Below, one piece after another: positions 18,339 to 26,797 of a stretch of DNA of 64,000 nt. Each line of letters starts with the position of its first letter. Position 1 is the stretch's first letter. The stretch is from Myroides guanonis. GTDB taxonomy: Bacteria > Bacteroidota > Bacteroidia > Flavobacteriales > Flavobacteriaceae. Position numbers and translations under genes: made by a program. A model generated the notes under the pieces. It worked only from the letters and a program-made list of their open reading frames with translations. It was not told where the DNA came from and did not search any database. The DNA lies in NCBI RefSeq assembly GCF_900114085.1, contig NZ_FORU01000001.1:122136-186135 (forward strand), read 5' to 3'.

Positions 18339-19166
18339 TTGAATACTAAAGAATACATATCGTCAGGAATCATAGAATCTTATATTCTTGGTCTTGCTTC
18401 TCAGGAAGAGGCAGGGATACTTGAGTGCGTTATGAAGAACAATGCGGAAGTGAAAAAAGCTTTTGAGGAATCACAACTAATTTTTGAAAAGTTAGCAACT
18501 GCACAAGCAATAACACCTCCAACAGAATTGAAAGCTAAGATTTGGGACAAGATAAATGAAGGAGTAAATTCTGAAAACCTAGTTTTAAATGAAAAAGGGA
18601 AATCAGAAACGACAGATTTAGATGATAATATAATTGAGGAATCTACATTAAATACTTTTTTATCAAATAATTGGAAGAATTATACAATAGCAGCTTCGTT
18701 TTTATTTTTAGTGAGTTTTGGAGGAAATGTTTTTTGGATGAAAAAACAAAATAAGAAGGAGAACGAAATTGAAAAGTTACAAATAAACATGAAATTGCAG
18801 AGTGTGGCTTTACAAAAAGCGGAAGAAAAATGGGACATGCTTTCCAATCCCGACATCAAAGCAATTACTTTAAATGGAGTAGCAGAACACACTGGGTCAA
18901 AGGCTATGGTTTTTTGGAACGAAAAGACAAAAGAAGTTTATTTAAATGCAGAGAATTTACCTAAAGTCTCAAAAGGAATGCAATATCAGCTTTGGGCTAT
19001 AGTGGATGGTAAACCAATAAGTGCAGGGTTATATACTGAAAATTCAGATAGCGTAACACCGCTTTCAATTATAGAAAGAGCACAGAATTTTGCTATTACA
19101 TTAGAAAAAGAGGGTGGAAGTGAATCTCCTACAATGGAAAATATGTATGTTATAGGAGCCGTTTAA
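18339..19166 (+). CDS. RskA-like anti-sigma factor
   Basis: This 275-residue protein starts at TTG 1 nt after the sigma gene, so the two are translationally coupled. It has a cytoplasmic N-terminal sigma-binding part (IIESYILGLASQEEAGILE), one transmembrane helix (IAASFLFLVSFGGNVFWM, about residues 110-127), a short coiled coil, and a C-terminal RskA domain outside (MQYQLWAIVDGKPISAGLY). It should sequester the sigma factor until a surface signal is sensed. Neighbouring genes suggest redox stress. Confidence 0.93.
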   Translation: MNTKEYISSGIIESYILGLASQEEAGILECVMKNNAEVKKAFEESQLIFEKLATAQAITPPTELKAKIWDKINEGVNSENLVLNEKGKSETTDLDDNIIEESTLNTFLSNNWKNYTIAASFLFLVSFGGNVFWMKKQNKKENEIEKLQINMKLQSVALQKAEEKWDMLSNPDIKAITLNGVAEHTGSKAMVFWNEKTKEVYLNAENLPKVSKGMQYQLWAIVDGKPISAGLYTENSDSVTPLSIIERAQNFAITLEKEGGSESPTMENMYVIGAV

Positions 19167-19278
19167 AAGGATAATTATCTTTTGCTTTCGGGTTATTACT
19201 TTTACAGTTATCTACGCTTGTGTTGTTAGTGGCTATAGTATCTTCACTACTAGCGAAAACACGAAAAGCCAAAAAGTA

Positions 19279-19307
19279 AAAGAACTGGATTGTCCATCCA
19301 GTTCTTT
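19279..19307. terminator. 12-bp hairpin downstream of the anti-sigma gene
   Basis: AAAGAACTGGAT and ATCCAGTTCTTT pair perfectly around the 5-nt loop TGTCC. The T-tract is short, so it may be a weak terminator or an RNA-stabilising hairpin. Confidence 0.65.
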
Positions 19308-19392
19308 CAACAAAACAAAACCACACTTTTAGCCACAAAGTGTTTCTCTTTTTTTCAATAACAACTAAAGCTAGGTTATTGAAAATATTTTA

Positions 19393-19800
19393 TTAAATCT
19401 TATTTTTTGAGTTGAGGTAAAGAAGTTTAATAAACAAATCCCAATTTCTTGGGTTAACGTCATACTCTTTTTTTATTTTTAAAAAATCCTGATAAAGAAT
19501 ATCTCTATATTCCGAATCAAACTTTGTGATATCTATACAAAGCGAATTTTTAATATCCGAAACCACTATACCATTCTCCGCAGTCATTAGTCCTATAAGC
19601 TGTGTGCGTTTAGCAAATTTTATCAGCAAATAATCGCTAATCATCCTTGAATATTTTTTCTTCTCATTTATTTTAAAAATTAGATATCCTATAAGTGCTA
19701 ATAAAGAGGATATCGAGATTAAAAATAAATAGTCATTTTCTAAAAAAAATACTGTGTTTAGATATAGCTGTAAATAATAATGGGGCATAATGGTTGTCAA
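19393..19800 (-). CDS. Small membrane-anchored protein, paralogous trio member C
   Basis: I do not recognise this 135-residue protein. An N-terminal hydrophobic helix (DYLFLISISSLLALIGYLIF) is followed by a basic stretch and a soluble domain. That domain carries VSDIKNSLCIDITKFDSEY and then RDILYQDFLKIKKEYDVNP, near-matching segments in the two genes at 20031 and 20681. All three share orientation, length and topology (N-terminal anchor, soluble domain inside). No flanking transposase or known toxin family is visible. Confidence 0.65.
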   Translation of the reverse strand: MTTIMPHYYLQLYLNTVFFLENDYLFLISISSLLALIGYLIFKINEKKKYSRMISDYLLIKFAKRTQLIGLMTAENGIVVSDIKNSLCIDITKFDSEYRDILYQDFLKIKKEYDVNPRNWDLFIKLLYLNSKNKI

Positions 19801-20030
19801 GTTTAAGTGGATTCTGTCATTACCTTGTCTTGGTATTACCCAGTGTTAGTAAGGTGAAAAACGAATCGGCAGAACAGCAAACTCCAGAATAAACGAACCA
19901 GTACTTTCGTTTCTTCCATCAACATTCGCTATTCGCTTCATCACTTAAAAAAAGAAATTATTCTAATTTTGAAATGACTCAGTTATACTTAAATAACGGT
20001 AGAATCATTTTAAATTGTTTGTGAACGTTA

Positions 20031-20423
20031 TTACTCTTGGTTAGGGATCTTGTTATACAATGTATTTACGAACATTTTTAAATTCAATGAGTTGACATTC
20101 TCGTTTTGATTCACTTTTGTCAATTCATAGTATAAAAGTTCTCTGTGTCTAGAATCAAATTTCGAAATATCTATTTGCAGTTTATTATGTATATCTGAAG
20201 CTCCAATGTTGTTTGGACTTGTAAGTAAATCAACGACATCATTCCACTTGTTATTCTTTACGAATAAGAAGTTTTTAAGCATTTTAGAGTCTCTGTTTTT
20301 CTTTACATTCCTTCTCACAAGATCTAACAATAAGATTGTGGTAATTACTAGTATAGCACACAGAGTTAATTTTTCAAGACCACTAAGTGGGGATAATATT
20401 GATAGGAAAAGGAAATAGTTCAT
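20031..20423 (-). CDS. Small membrane-anchored protein, paralogous trio member B
   Basis: This 130-residue protein of unknown function has an N-terminal membrane helix (LTLCAILVITTILLLDLV), a basic linker, and a soluble domain with ASDIHNKLQIDISKFDSRH followed by RELLYYELTKVNQ. The shared pattern with its neighbours is SDIxxxLxIDIxKFDS and then LYxE/D. Spacers of about 230-260 bp separate the three genes, so each may have its own promoter. Confidence 0.65.
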   Translation of the reverse strand: MNYFLFLSILSPLSGLEKLTLCAILVITTILLLDLVRRNVKKNRDSKMLKNFLFVKNNKWNDVVDLLTSPNNIGASDIHNKLQIDISKFDSRHRELLYYELTKVNQNENVNSLNLKMFVNTLYNKIPNQE

Positions 20424-20680
20424 TTGGTTGTTATATTCAGATTATTTGCAATAGTTATATTCATGTTTCGTAATTTTTCACAATGAAGCGAAAATCTTAT
20501 TCGCAATATGTGGTTTTAAATAGTGTGGCGAATGTACATTTTTAGTTTAATTTTTATCAAATTAAGGGGTGGACATTAGGTGGACATTATTTAAACGCTT
20601 GATTGTTAGATTTTAATAATTTTGTCATTAGTGGTTATTTTTAATAATACTTTCTGTTTTCAATTTATTGTTAAGAGGTT

Positions 20681-21094
20681 TTAGTAAGAAACTTTTTTTA
20701 TTGAAGTTTCTTTTCCTTCTTCGAAGATCATATTAACTAATGTTTTCCAGTTGTGAGGATTTATGTCATAGTAGTTTTTAATTCTATAAAGCTCCTGGTA
20801 CAGTATATTTTTATATTTGGAATCAAATTTTTTAAAATCTATCTGTAAGGTTTTTTGAATATCAGAATGATGAATATGATTCTTAAAAGTCAAAATATTT
20901 ATCAAATCATTCCATTTGTATTCTGTTATGTATATGAGGTCCCTCTGCATTCTAGATTTCCTTCTTTTCTTATTAATAGAATTCAATAAATTAAATAAGA
21001 ATGAGAGTATGGTTACAATTAATACGCAAATGGTGGTTTTCTCTAGATTACTTAAAGGTAATAGTGTAATTAGACTATAATAGTTAAACATCAT
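20681..21094 (-). CDS. Small membrane-anchored protein, paralogous trio member A
   Basis: This 137-residue protein of unknown function has a membrane helix (TTICVLIVTILSFLFNLL), a basic run (NKKRRKSR) and then HSDIQKTLQIDFKKFDSKY and NILYQELYRIKNYYDINPHNW. The ending resembles member C (DVNPRNW), so the trio probably arose by tandem duplication. It is first in transcription order, after the structured region 21095-22217. Confidence 0.65.
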   Translation of the reverse strand: MMFNYYSLITLLPLSNLEKTTICVLIVTILSFLFNLLNSINKKRRKSRMQRDLIYITEYKWNDLINILTFKNHIHHSDIQKTLQIDFKKFDSKYKNILYQELYRIKNYYDINPHNWKTLVNMIFEEGKETSIKKVSY

Positions 21095-22217
21095 AATGAT
21101 TCTAATTAGTGTGATTCTTAAATTATTTTATATGTTTTTATATGTTTTTATATGTTTTTAAATAATGTTGTTTAGTGTTTTTTAGTTTTATCTTAGTTTT
21201 TTGTGTTTATTTTGCAATTTATTGCTGATTTTAAAATAAAACTATTGCTTTTTAATAATACTACAAATATGATGAAATGTTTTTGAAATAGAGATATAAA
21301 TATTTTAACTTTTTTTTGAGATATTTTATTTTTGCTTTGGAAATCGCGAAATGGACAATTTTATGTTTTTGTCTTTCTGCATTTCTACGGTTTACTTCGT
21401 CAGTTCGCTATGCTCGTGTGGCATTTTTCGATTAGCGGTTAGCGACTAGCATTTTTACGGTTTTGCATAAAGTAGAACGTTGTAATTAGATTGCGAGTCA
21501 AGCACGCAATGACAGGATGGAACTACATCCAGAATTCACGTTCCAACAATTCGAAAAAACAAACTCACACTTATAGCCTTTAAGAGTTTTCAGATATTCT
21601 ATATACTTATATAGAAGCGTATTTTTCACAATCAACGTTTCAGTGGCCACACATTACTAATAGACCACTGATAACGATGATAACATAATTTATAATTATG
21701 TTGGTTTTTCTTATTTTATCACGATTGTTAATAGCGATAATTTTTCCGTTATCGCTTTAATATATATGAACGTTTTATATATTCTCTAAAATGCTTTCGT
21801 TTGCTAGATACTGAAGCATTTGATTGAATTTGGCACTGTTTGTTTTTAATACTCCAAAAGTTTGTTTTATTAATTTTTCATAATTAAAACAGTAATAGAA
21901 AGTAATAATGACCTATTAGGTTGTTTTTTTAGTACTTATTGCGATTGCAAATATCAGTATAGTTCTAACAAAAAGTGAAAAACAAGAGGGTAGTATAGGG
22001 GTAGTTGTGAAGGTGAGAGACTGTTTTTTCGGACTACTCTATAGAGTGAGCTGTATTTATCTTCTTGTGTATTAGTTGATTGGTGTTTATGGGGTTTCTT
22101 TAGATTTGTGTAAAGCAATATAAGGTCATTTTGGAAATAGAGATTTGAATACAAGAGGTTGACATGAACTTTAAATGTTTGGAAGTATACAAAGTGTTAA
22201 TTTGATATAAATCTCAT
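21095..22217. other. 1.1-kb gene-free region with several hairpins
   Basis: No credible coding frame is visible. It holds the decamer repeat, a flavobacterial-type junk repeat around 21395-21420 (CTTCGTCAGTTCGCTATGCT), three RRTTAGC-like heptamers (21430-21450), and ATTGCG/CGCAAT arms near 21490-21511. It also has a perfect hairpin AACATAAT/ATTATGTT at 21682-21702 followed by T-rich DNA, and another, AGCGATAA/TTATCGCT, at 21733-21756. The 21590-21760 part could encode a structured RNA. Confidence 0.45.
21131..21160. repeat. Three perfect copies of a decamer
   Basis: TATGTTTTTA is repeated three times without change, about 37 bp upstream of the start of trio member A (minus strand). A copy-number change would move anything upstream relative to that gene, so a phase-variation role is conceivable. 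Confidence 0.7.
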
Positions 22218-22248
22218 TTTGAGTGTTACATTAAAAGAATTACATTTG
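22218..22248 (+). promoter_or_regulatory. Bacteroidetes-type promoter
   Basis: TTTG at 22218-22221, a 19-nt spacer, and TACATTTG at 22241-22248 match the consensus well. It lies 59 nt before the TTG start of the TPR-LuxR gene. Confidence 0.8.
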
Positions 22249-22307
22249 CGGACTTTTTCTTTTATAAAAGAATTTTCGTAAAGTTTCAAATATAAAAATA
22301 GGTTTCA

Positions 22308-23513
22308 TTGTCTCGCTTGTTTATTTATTTTCTTGTCTTTTTTATAACGACTGGGGTCGTTGCACAGGTCGATCCATATAAAACGTTGAATGATCAAATA
22401 GGTGAGTTCAATAATTCTAATCAACATGAGGAATCAATACGATTATTAGAAACCATTATACTAGATGATAAATCAAAACCGATGGATCTGTATAATGCCT
22501 ATTTTATGAAGTATACAACTTATAAAAGAATTTTTAATTATACGGAGGCACTAGCTAATTTAGAGCTGGCATTGAAATATGGGTTAAAGAGTCATGATGA
22601 GCAAAAAATTAGAGTTCGTATAGATGTAGAGAAATTGTTTTTGTACTATGATCAACAGCAGTTTGATAATGTAAAAGAGATTCTCAAAAGACTCTCAGGA
22701 ACGAATCTGGATTTTCTACCTCCTTATACACATGCGCTCTATTTATCGGTATTAGGGTCCATGGCTACAAAAGCGGAAAAATATGAAGAAGCAGAAAAAT
22801 ATTTAGACGAAGCACTTGTTATATTACATAAGGATAATCCGATGCACCTTCCTTTAATTTACAGAAAGAAGATAGACCTAAATAGAAGGTTAAATCGATA
22901 TGACAAGTCTATTGAGAATTTTGAAAAGGGACTTTATTACGCAGAGAAATATAATATAGATGTATATATTATAGGAATGTATATGGATATCTCTACTTTT
23001 TATAGCAGAATAGGAGATACCGAAAATGCTTTGCGAACGCAGCATAAAATAAATGAGTTAAACACTTTTTACGACAATACAAACAAAAGTGGTAAGCTAC
23101 ATCAAGTTGAAAAAGAATTACTAACATCAGTAGAGAAGAGTAGGAGTAAGAAGAATCAGTTCTATTTTATTATTTTCAGTAGCATTTCTTTATTGGGGTT
23201 GGGGATACTGTATTTTCTCTATAACTCAGGTAAGAAAAAGCGTATTGTTATTCAAGAGAAAAATAAGGAAATTCAAAACGAGTTAGATAAGGTTTCTTTT
23301 GAATTAGGAGAAGTAAATGCGAATAAAATAGATGGTAAGAATTACAATTTAACAGAGCGTCAATTGGAAATTATTGATTTGGTAAAGCAAGGAAAAACCA
23401 ATAAGGAGATAGGAGCTCAATTGTTTGTGTCGGAAAATACGGTGAAATATCATCTAAAAATTATATTTGAAACCCTTGGTATAAATAAGCGTACGGACCT
23501 ATTGAATTTGTAG
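22308..23513 (+). CDS. TPR-containing membrane regulator with LuxR-type HTH
   Basis: This 401-residue protein begins at TTG, the only start after an in-frame TAG. It has a signal sequence (FIYFLVFFITTGVVAQ) and about five tetratricopeptide-like repeats (residues 30-260). A single transmembrane helix follows (FYFIIFSSISLLGLGILYFL). A short coiled coil leads to a C-terminal LuxR/GerE helix-turn-helix (TERQLEIIDLVKQGKTNKEI, VSENTVKYHLKIIFETLGI). This places the sensor TPRs outside the cytoplasm and the DNA-binding domain inside. It is a common flavobacterial one-component design with unknown targets. Confidence 0.9.
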   Translation: MSRLFIYFLVFFITTGVVAQVDPYKTLNDQIGEFNNSNQHEESIRLLETIILDDKSKPMDLYNAYFMKYTTYKRIFNYTEALANLELALKYGLKSHDEQKIRVRIDVEKLFLYYDQQQFDNVKEILKRLSGTNLDFLPPYTHALYLSVLGSMATKAEKYEEAEKYLDEALVILHKDNPMHLPLIYRKKIDLNRRLNRYDKSIENFEKGLYYAEKYNIDVYIIGMYMDISTFYSRIGDTENALRTQHKINELNTFYDNTNKSGKLHQVEKELLTSVEKSRSKKNQFYFIIFSSISLLGLGILYFLYNSGKKKRIVIQEKNKEIQNELDKVSFELGEVNANKIDGKNYNLTERQLEIIDLVKQGKTNKEIGAQLFVSENTVKYHLKIIFETLGINKRTDLLNL

Positions 23514-23530
23514 TTTTTTTGCATTTTCGC

Positions 23531-23558
23531 GGTTAGCGATTAGCAGTTAGCGATTAAC
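23531..23558. repeat. Short RRTTAGC heptamer array
   Basis: Four heptamers in register (GGTTAGC, GATTAGC, AGTTAGC, GATTAAC) followed by the AAAAAAGC punctuation octamer also seen in the larger arrays. Confidence 0.75.
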
Positions 23559-23594
23559 AAAAAAGCAAATTCGCTATTTAGCTTCTTATAAAAT

Positions 23595-23620
23595 AGGACT
23601 TGCGTTTGAAACGCAAGCCT
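23595..23620. terminator. Hairpin between convergent genes
   Basis: AGGACTTGCG and CGCAAGCCT pair, with one mismatch, around TTTGAAA. It lies between the TPR-LuxR gene and the convergent RteC-like gene, with AATTTG following. Confidence 0.6.
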
Positions 23621-23653
23621 AATTTGTTTAGGAATTTGATGTTTTGAATAGAG

Positions 23654-24499
23654 TTATGAGTTTAAAATTTGCCGTTTAAGAACCTCTGCAAGTTCATTAA
23701 GGAATCTTGCTGGTTCTTGTTTTCTTTTAGCTATATCTCGCCATCTTTTAACGAGATCCTGACTTATTTCTACATCAAATATAGACTCCAATTTAATGGC
23801 AATTTCTTTAAGGGACATATCTCCAAAAACTCCGAGATGATATAACCCGAATAGAATTTCAGAAAAGTCAACTAGATTTCTATTCCAAGGTATTTTTGTT
23901 TTATGTGAATCGATTGGCTTTTTATACATAGAATATTTTATTTTCAAATAGTCTAGTTGTAATTCATAACTCATATATTCAGCTAATGGAATGCAATGTT
24001 GTAAACATGGACGCCAATTTTTTCTATCGGATTCCGATACGCAGGTCTGACCATTGGTTTTATTATGGATGGAGAAAAGTTTGTTTTCTTCTGATTTGAT
24101 ATAGGTTTTAACATAGCTGAGTTTTTCTAATTTAGTTTTCACATCTACGTGTTTTTCATTGTAGTAAACAGCGAGTTCGGCATCGGTTAAAGGAGCTTTA
24201 GACTCCCAATTATACAAAGATTGATAATACAAGAATTGAGAAATTATGGAGGGACGTATAGTTTTTAAAAAATGGATTTCTTCTTCCTCATCAATAAAAT
24301 TGTGATTGTTTTGCCATTCATTCATGGCTGATACTTCTTTTTTCACCATGTCAAATGTTTTTTTAATCAAGTGTATTGAATTTGGTAATTCTGCTTGGAA
24401 CACTTCAATTTTTTGTAAAAGTTGTTCGTGGAAATTAATTGATTCGTGTTTCATTATTTGATTTTGAAGGTTATTAAAATTGTTTAGAGAATGATTCAC
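23654..24499 (-). CDS. RteC-domain protein
   Basis: The C-terminal third of this 281-residue protein (VDFSEILFGLYHLGVFGDMS, KEIAIKLESIFDVEI, ARFLNELAEVLKRQI) matches the RteC pattern known from Bacteroides conjugative transposons, where RteC controls excision genes. The N-terminal part is helical and contains a CxxxxxxxxxxCLQHC-like cysteine group at about residues 155-168. It is the last gene of a three-gene minus-strand operon, 5 nt after the ATPase gene. No integrase or transfer gene is present, so it may be a relic or act on an element elsewhere. Confidence 0.75.
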   Translation of the reverse strand: MNHSLNNFNNLQNQIMKHESINFHEQLLQKIEVFQAELPNSIHLIKKTFDMVKKEVSAMNEWQNNHNFIDEEEEIHFLKTIRPSIISQFLYYQSLYNWESKAPLTDAELAVYYNEKHVDVKTKLEKLSYVKTYIKSEENKLFSIHNKTNGQTCVSESDRKNWRPCLQHCIPLAEYMSYELQLDYLKIKYSMYKKPIDSHKTKIPWNRNLVDFSEILFGLYHLGVFGDMSLKEIAIKLESIFDVEISQDLVKRWRDIAKRKQEPARFLNELAEVLKRQILNS

Positions 24500-24504
24500 T
24501 TATA

Positions 24505-25143
24505 TTAAAAATTAATAAGATTGTACATGGTTCTAAGTTGATTACGCATTTTGGTACCATATTTTTTTTCGATTTCACTCGGTGTTAATTCTGAAACGAT
24601 ATGCGAGATATGGCCCTTTTCGATAAACTCTTCATATTGAACGCACATTATTTCTTTCATTACATCGCATTCATTTCCAAAGTGTTTTTGGATAGACTCT
24701 GTGCCGAAGTCATCAAAGCAGTATATTCTTGGTCTGGTATATTTTCCAGATTGATGTAGATAAGGATGGAGTGCCTCAAAACCTTTCCGAGCATATTCAA
24801 ATGAGATTGTTTTACAAGATTTAGATTCAAATGAAAAACGTTTTCCAAAAAAGGGTTTGAGCAAGTGCATGATAGCGGATTTTCCAGATCCTTCAGGGCC
24901 GTTTATAAATAAACCTTTTTTTAAGCTCATGCCCAGTTTATTGCTACTGTTTTCATCTTGAATGGCATAGGTGAGAATTTTTTGAATAGACGATATTTGT
25001 TCGCTATTAATTTTAAAAGCGGGTCCATACAATTCTTTGCCTTTTTGTTCTAAATATTGATAACAACGCGGTAGATAGTAGGTTTTTGCTTTTTCATCGA
25101 TGACATAGGTTTGTTCAAAACTGATTTTAGAATTGTTCTTCAT
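24505..25143 (-). CDS. DnaC/IstB-like P-loop ATPase
   Basis: This 212-residue protein has Walker A GPEGSGKS near residue 86, Walker B RIYCFDDFG near residue 140, and a likely sensor segment SHIVSELTPSEIEKKYG followed by MRNQLRTM. This AAA+ layout resembles helicase loaders and IstB-type ATPases. Its start overlaps the end of the winged-helix gene by 17 nt, indicating coupled translation. The role is probably replication or maintenance of a mobile element, inferred from context. Confidence 0.75.
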   Translation of the reverse strand: MKNNSKISFEQTYVIDEKAKTYYLPRCYQYLEQKGKELYGPAFKINSEQISSIQKILTYAIQDENSSNKLGMSLKKGLFINGPEGSGKSAIMHLLKPFFGKRFSFESKSCKTISFEYARKGFEALHPYLHQSGKYTRPRIYCFDDFGTESIQKHFGNECDVMKEIMCVQYEEFIEKGHISHIVSELTPSEIEKKYGTKMRNQLRTMYNLINF

Positions 25144-25579
25144 AATTTTTTTTATTTTGATTAGGTTTATTATTTATAGTGTTTAAAATGTTTTTATCTG
25201 TTTTACTAAATGATACCATCTCCAATCCGCTTCCAGTATCAGGAGGTGTACCACCACCAGTATCAGCAGAAGTATTATTTAATGGTATTGTTCTAAAAGG
25301 TTTTAAATGAAAGCAACTTCCTCTGTAGATGCTGTTAGATGGAGTATATACAATCCAATCTAAGGAACTCAAATCGTGTATACATTTGTAGTAAGTGGTA
25401 TAAGAACTGATTTTACTAACTCGCATCAATTCAGATCGTGAAGCAGTGACAGGGTTTTGAAATCGGTTTTGATTCCAGAGTTGAAACAAAGCGAGATATA
25501 AGCTAATGTGTGTAGGTTGAACCTTATCAGTTTTTTCCACTTTTGCGAGAAACTGATTTAAATGTTGTACGTAATTCAT
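25127..25579 (-). CDS. Winged-helix replication/regulatory protein of a mobile element
   Basis: This 150-residue protein has an N-terminal helical domain (THISLYLALFQLWNQNRF, ASRSELMRVSKISSYTTYYK) that resembles the winged-helix DNA-binding domain of phage and plasmid replication proteins in Bacteroidetes. It is followed by a Pro/Gly/Thr-rich tail. It is first in the operon with the ATPase and RteC-like genes. The tail is low-complexity and probably disordered. Confidence 0.65.
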   Translation of the reverse strand: MNYVQHLNQFLAKVEKTDKVQPTHISLYLALFQLWNQNRFQNPVTASRSELMRVSKISSYTTYYKCIHDLSSLDWIVYTPSNSIYRGSCFHLKPFRTIPLNNTSADTGGGTPPDTGSGLEMVSFSKTDKNILNTINNKPNQNKKNYEEQF

Positions 25580-25965
25580 GATTTAATGATTTTAATAATT
25601 CAGCTAATTAAAATTAATTTTTTGTAAAAAATTGGGGCAGACCTTGGGGCGGGTGTGTTAAAATCCTTTTTTTGTGAAAGATTTTTTATGAATTATGAAT
25701 AATTAGAAGCTCTACTTAAGTACTCTTTTATTCACAGCTCCCTCTTGTCAACCCCTAGTCTCCCTCTACATCCGAGCGTAATGTCAGCCATATGTGTTCG
25801 AAGTGCTAGCGGTATGTAAGCGATTTTTACTAGAAGTCAGATGCCTGTCAAATGGCTGGCATGTAGGAGTATCACTATTTGATACCAGAAGTGTTAAAAA
25901 AGGGGAGGGCTAACAACCGAGATAATGGATTTTTATATTGCTGGCTAATTTTAAAGGTAAACAGT
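25580..25965. other. Intergenic region with inverted repeat, possible origin or attachment region
   Basis: Between divergent genes lies a less AT-rich stretch, 25740-25870. CAGCCAT at 25785-25791 and ATGGCTG at 25852-25858 form an inverted pair about 60 bp apart, and ATGCCTG/CTGGCAT nearly form a hairpin at about 25841-25861. No coding frame is convincing. The position upstream of a replication-like operon fits an origin or regulatory site, but this is a guess. Confidence 0.3.
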
Positions 25966-26691
25966 ATGGCAATGCAAGATTCAAGAGGATTAATTCGTGG
26001 AGTAGTTGGCAATTTAGTTTTTCGAGTTATGAATGGAAAACAAGTAGTACAGCAACGATCAAAAGTTGACATTGTACCAAAGCGCACATTAGAAAATGCA
26101 AATCTCTTTGGGATTTGTAGCAAACAAGCTGCTATTGTTAGGACGAAATTAAAACCTTGGTTAGGAATGAATTATGATTCTAAAATGCCAGTTCGACTAC
26201 AAGCAGGGTGTTATAAAATCTTAAAATCAAAGGAAAATCAAAAGAGAGAGATAGGGGATTTGTTTAGTGCAAATTTGTCGGGATTAAGTGGTTTTGAGTT
26301 TAATGTTAATTCGCCTTTTTCAAAATATTTCATATCTGATTTAAACGTTTCTGGAGATCTAAAAATTGGTTTAAAAGTGTATTTATCAAGTTTAGAAACT
26401 CTTTACGATTTGAGATACCCCAAAGACTGTGAGAGTGTGGATTTACATTTGATAATGCTTCATATTCCAAAGGGCAATGTATCGGGTTGCATTGTGGAAA
26501 CGATTCAATGGACACTTTTAAAAAACAAACAGACTCAGGAAGAACGCAGTTTTCAAACACGTCCTATTCAAACGGAGGGAATTACATTGGTTATAGCTCA
26601 ATTATTGTTTTTTAACAGTAGAAGTCAATTCGGTAAAGTATATGTTAATAACAAAAAATTACATCCGATGAAAATAGTGTATGCTAGGTGA
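25966..26691 (+). CDS. Conserved hypothetical, KRTxENAxxFG family
   Basis: This 241-residue protein starts from the ATG at 25966, preceded by AAAGG. An upstream in-frame ATG at 25879 adds an implausible tail. The N-terminal part has GLIRGVVGNLVFRVMNGK, a Gly-rich strand pair, and KRTLENANLFG. A parallel layout (GTIGDITFYKSKDGY, KRTRENAQEFG) occurs in the gene at 27622, so the two are distant paralogues. Similar proteins occur in Bacteroidetes next to DUF5675 genes. The function is unknown; a secreted or phage-like structural role is possible. The cassette ends with a 79-bp palindromic element. Confidence 0.65.
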   Translation: MAMQDSRGLIRGVVGNLVFRVMNGKQVVQQRSKVDIVPKRTLENANLFGICSKQAAIVRTKLKPWLGMNYDSKMPVRLQAGCYKILKSKENQKREIGDLFSANLSGLSGFEFNVNSPFSKYFISDLNVSGDLKIGLKVYLSSLETLYDLRYPKDCESVDLHLIMLHIPKGNVSGCIVETIQWTLLKNKQTQEERSFQTRPIQTEGITLVIAQLLFFNSRSQFGKVYVNNKKLHPMKIVYAR

Positions 26692-26710
26692 ATTTTTGCG
26701 TTTTTGCATT

Positions 26711-26789
26711 TTTGTTTCTTAATCCAATGCGCCTGCTGGCTCCGTCTCTATTTTAGTCTACTAGACTAAAACTTAACGCTCGGCCCTGC
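26711..26789. repeat. 79-bp palindromic element, copy 1
   Basis: A conserved block runs from TTTGTTTCTT to GGCCCTGC. At its centre (26751-26771) is a perfect palindrome: arm TTTTAGTCTA, centre C, arm TAGACTAAAA. It is flanked by GCCTGCTGGCTCC and CTTAACG-CTCGGCC. Copies at 29117 and 31716 have the same length and differ at only a few bases. It sits directly before a heptamer array. Confidence 0.85.
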
Positions 26790-26797
26790 GTTTTTGC

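Noticed and set aside
21954..22154. Minus-strand frame of 66 codons
   Set aside because: No leader, no recognisable sequence, and low-complexity composition in a gene-free region.
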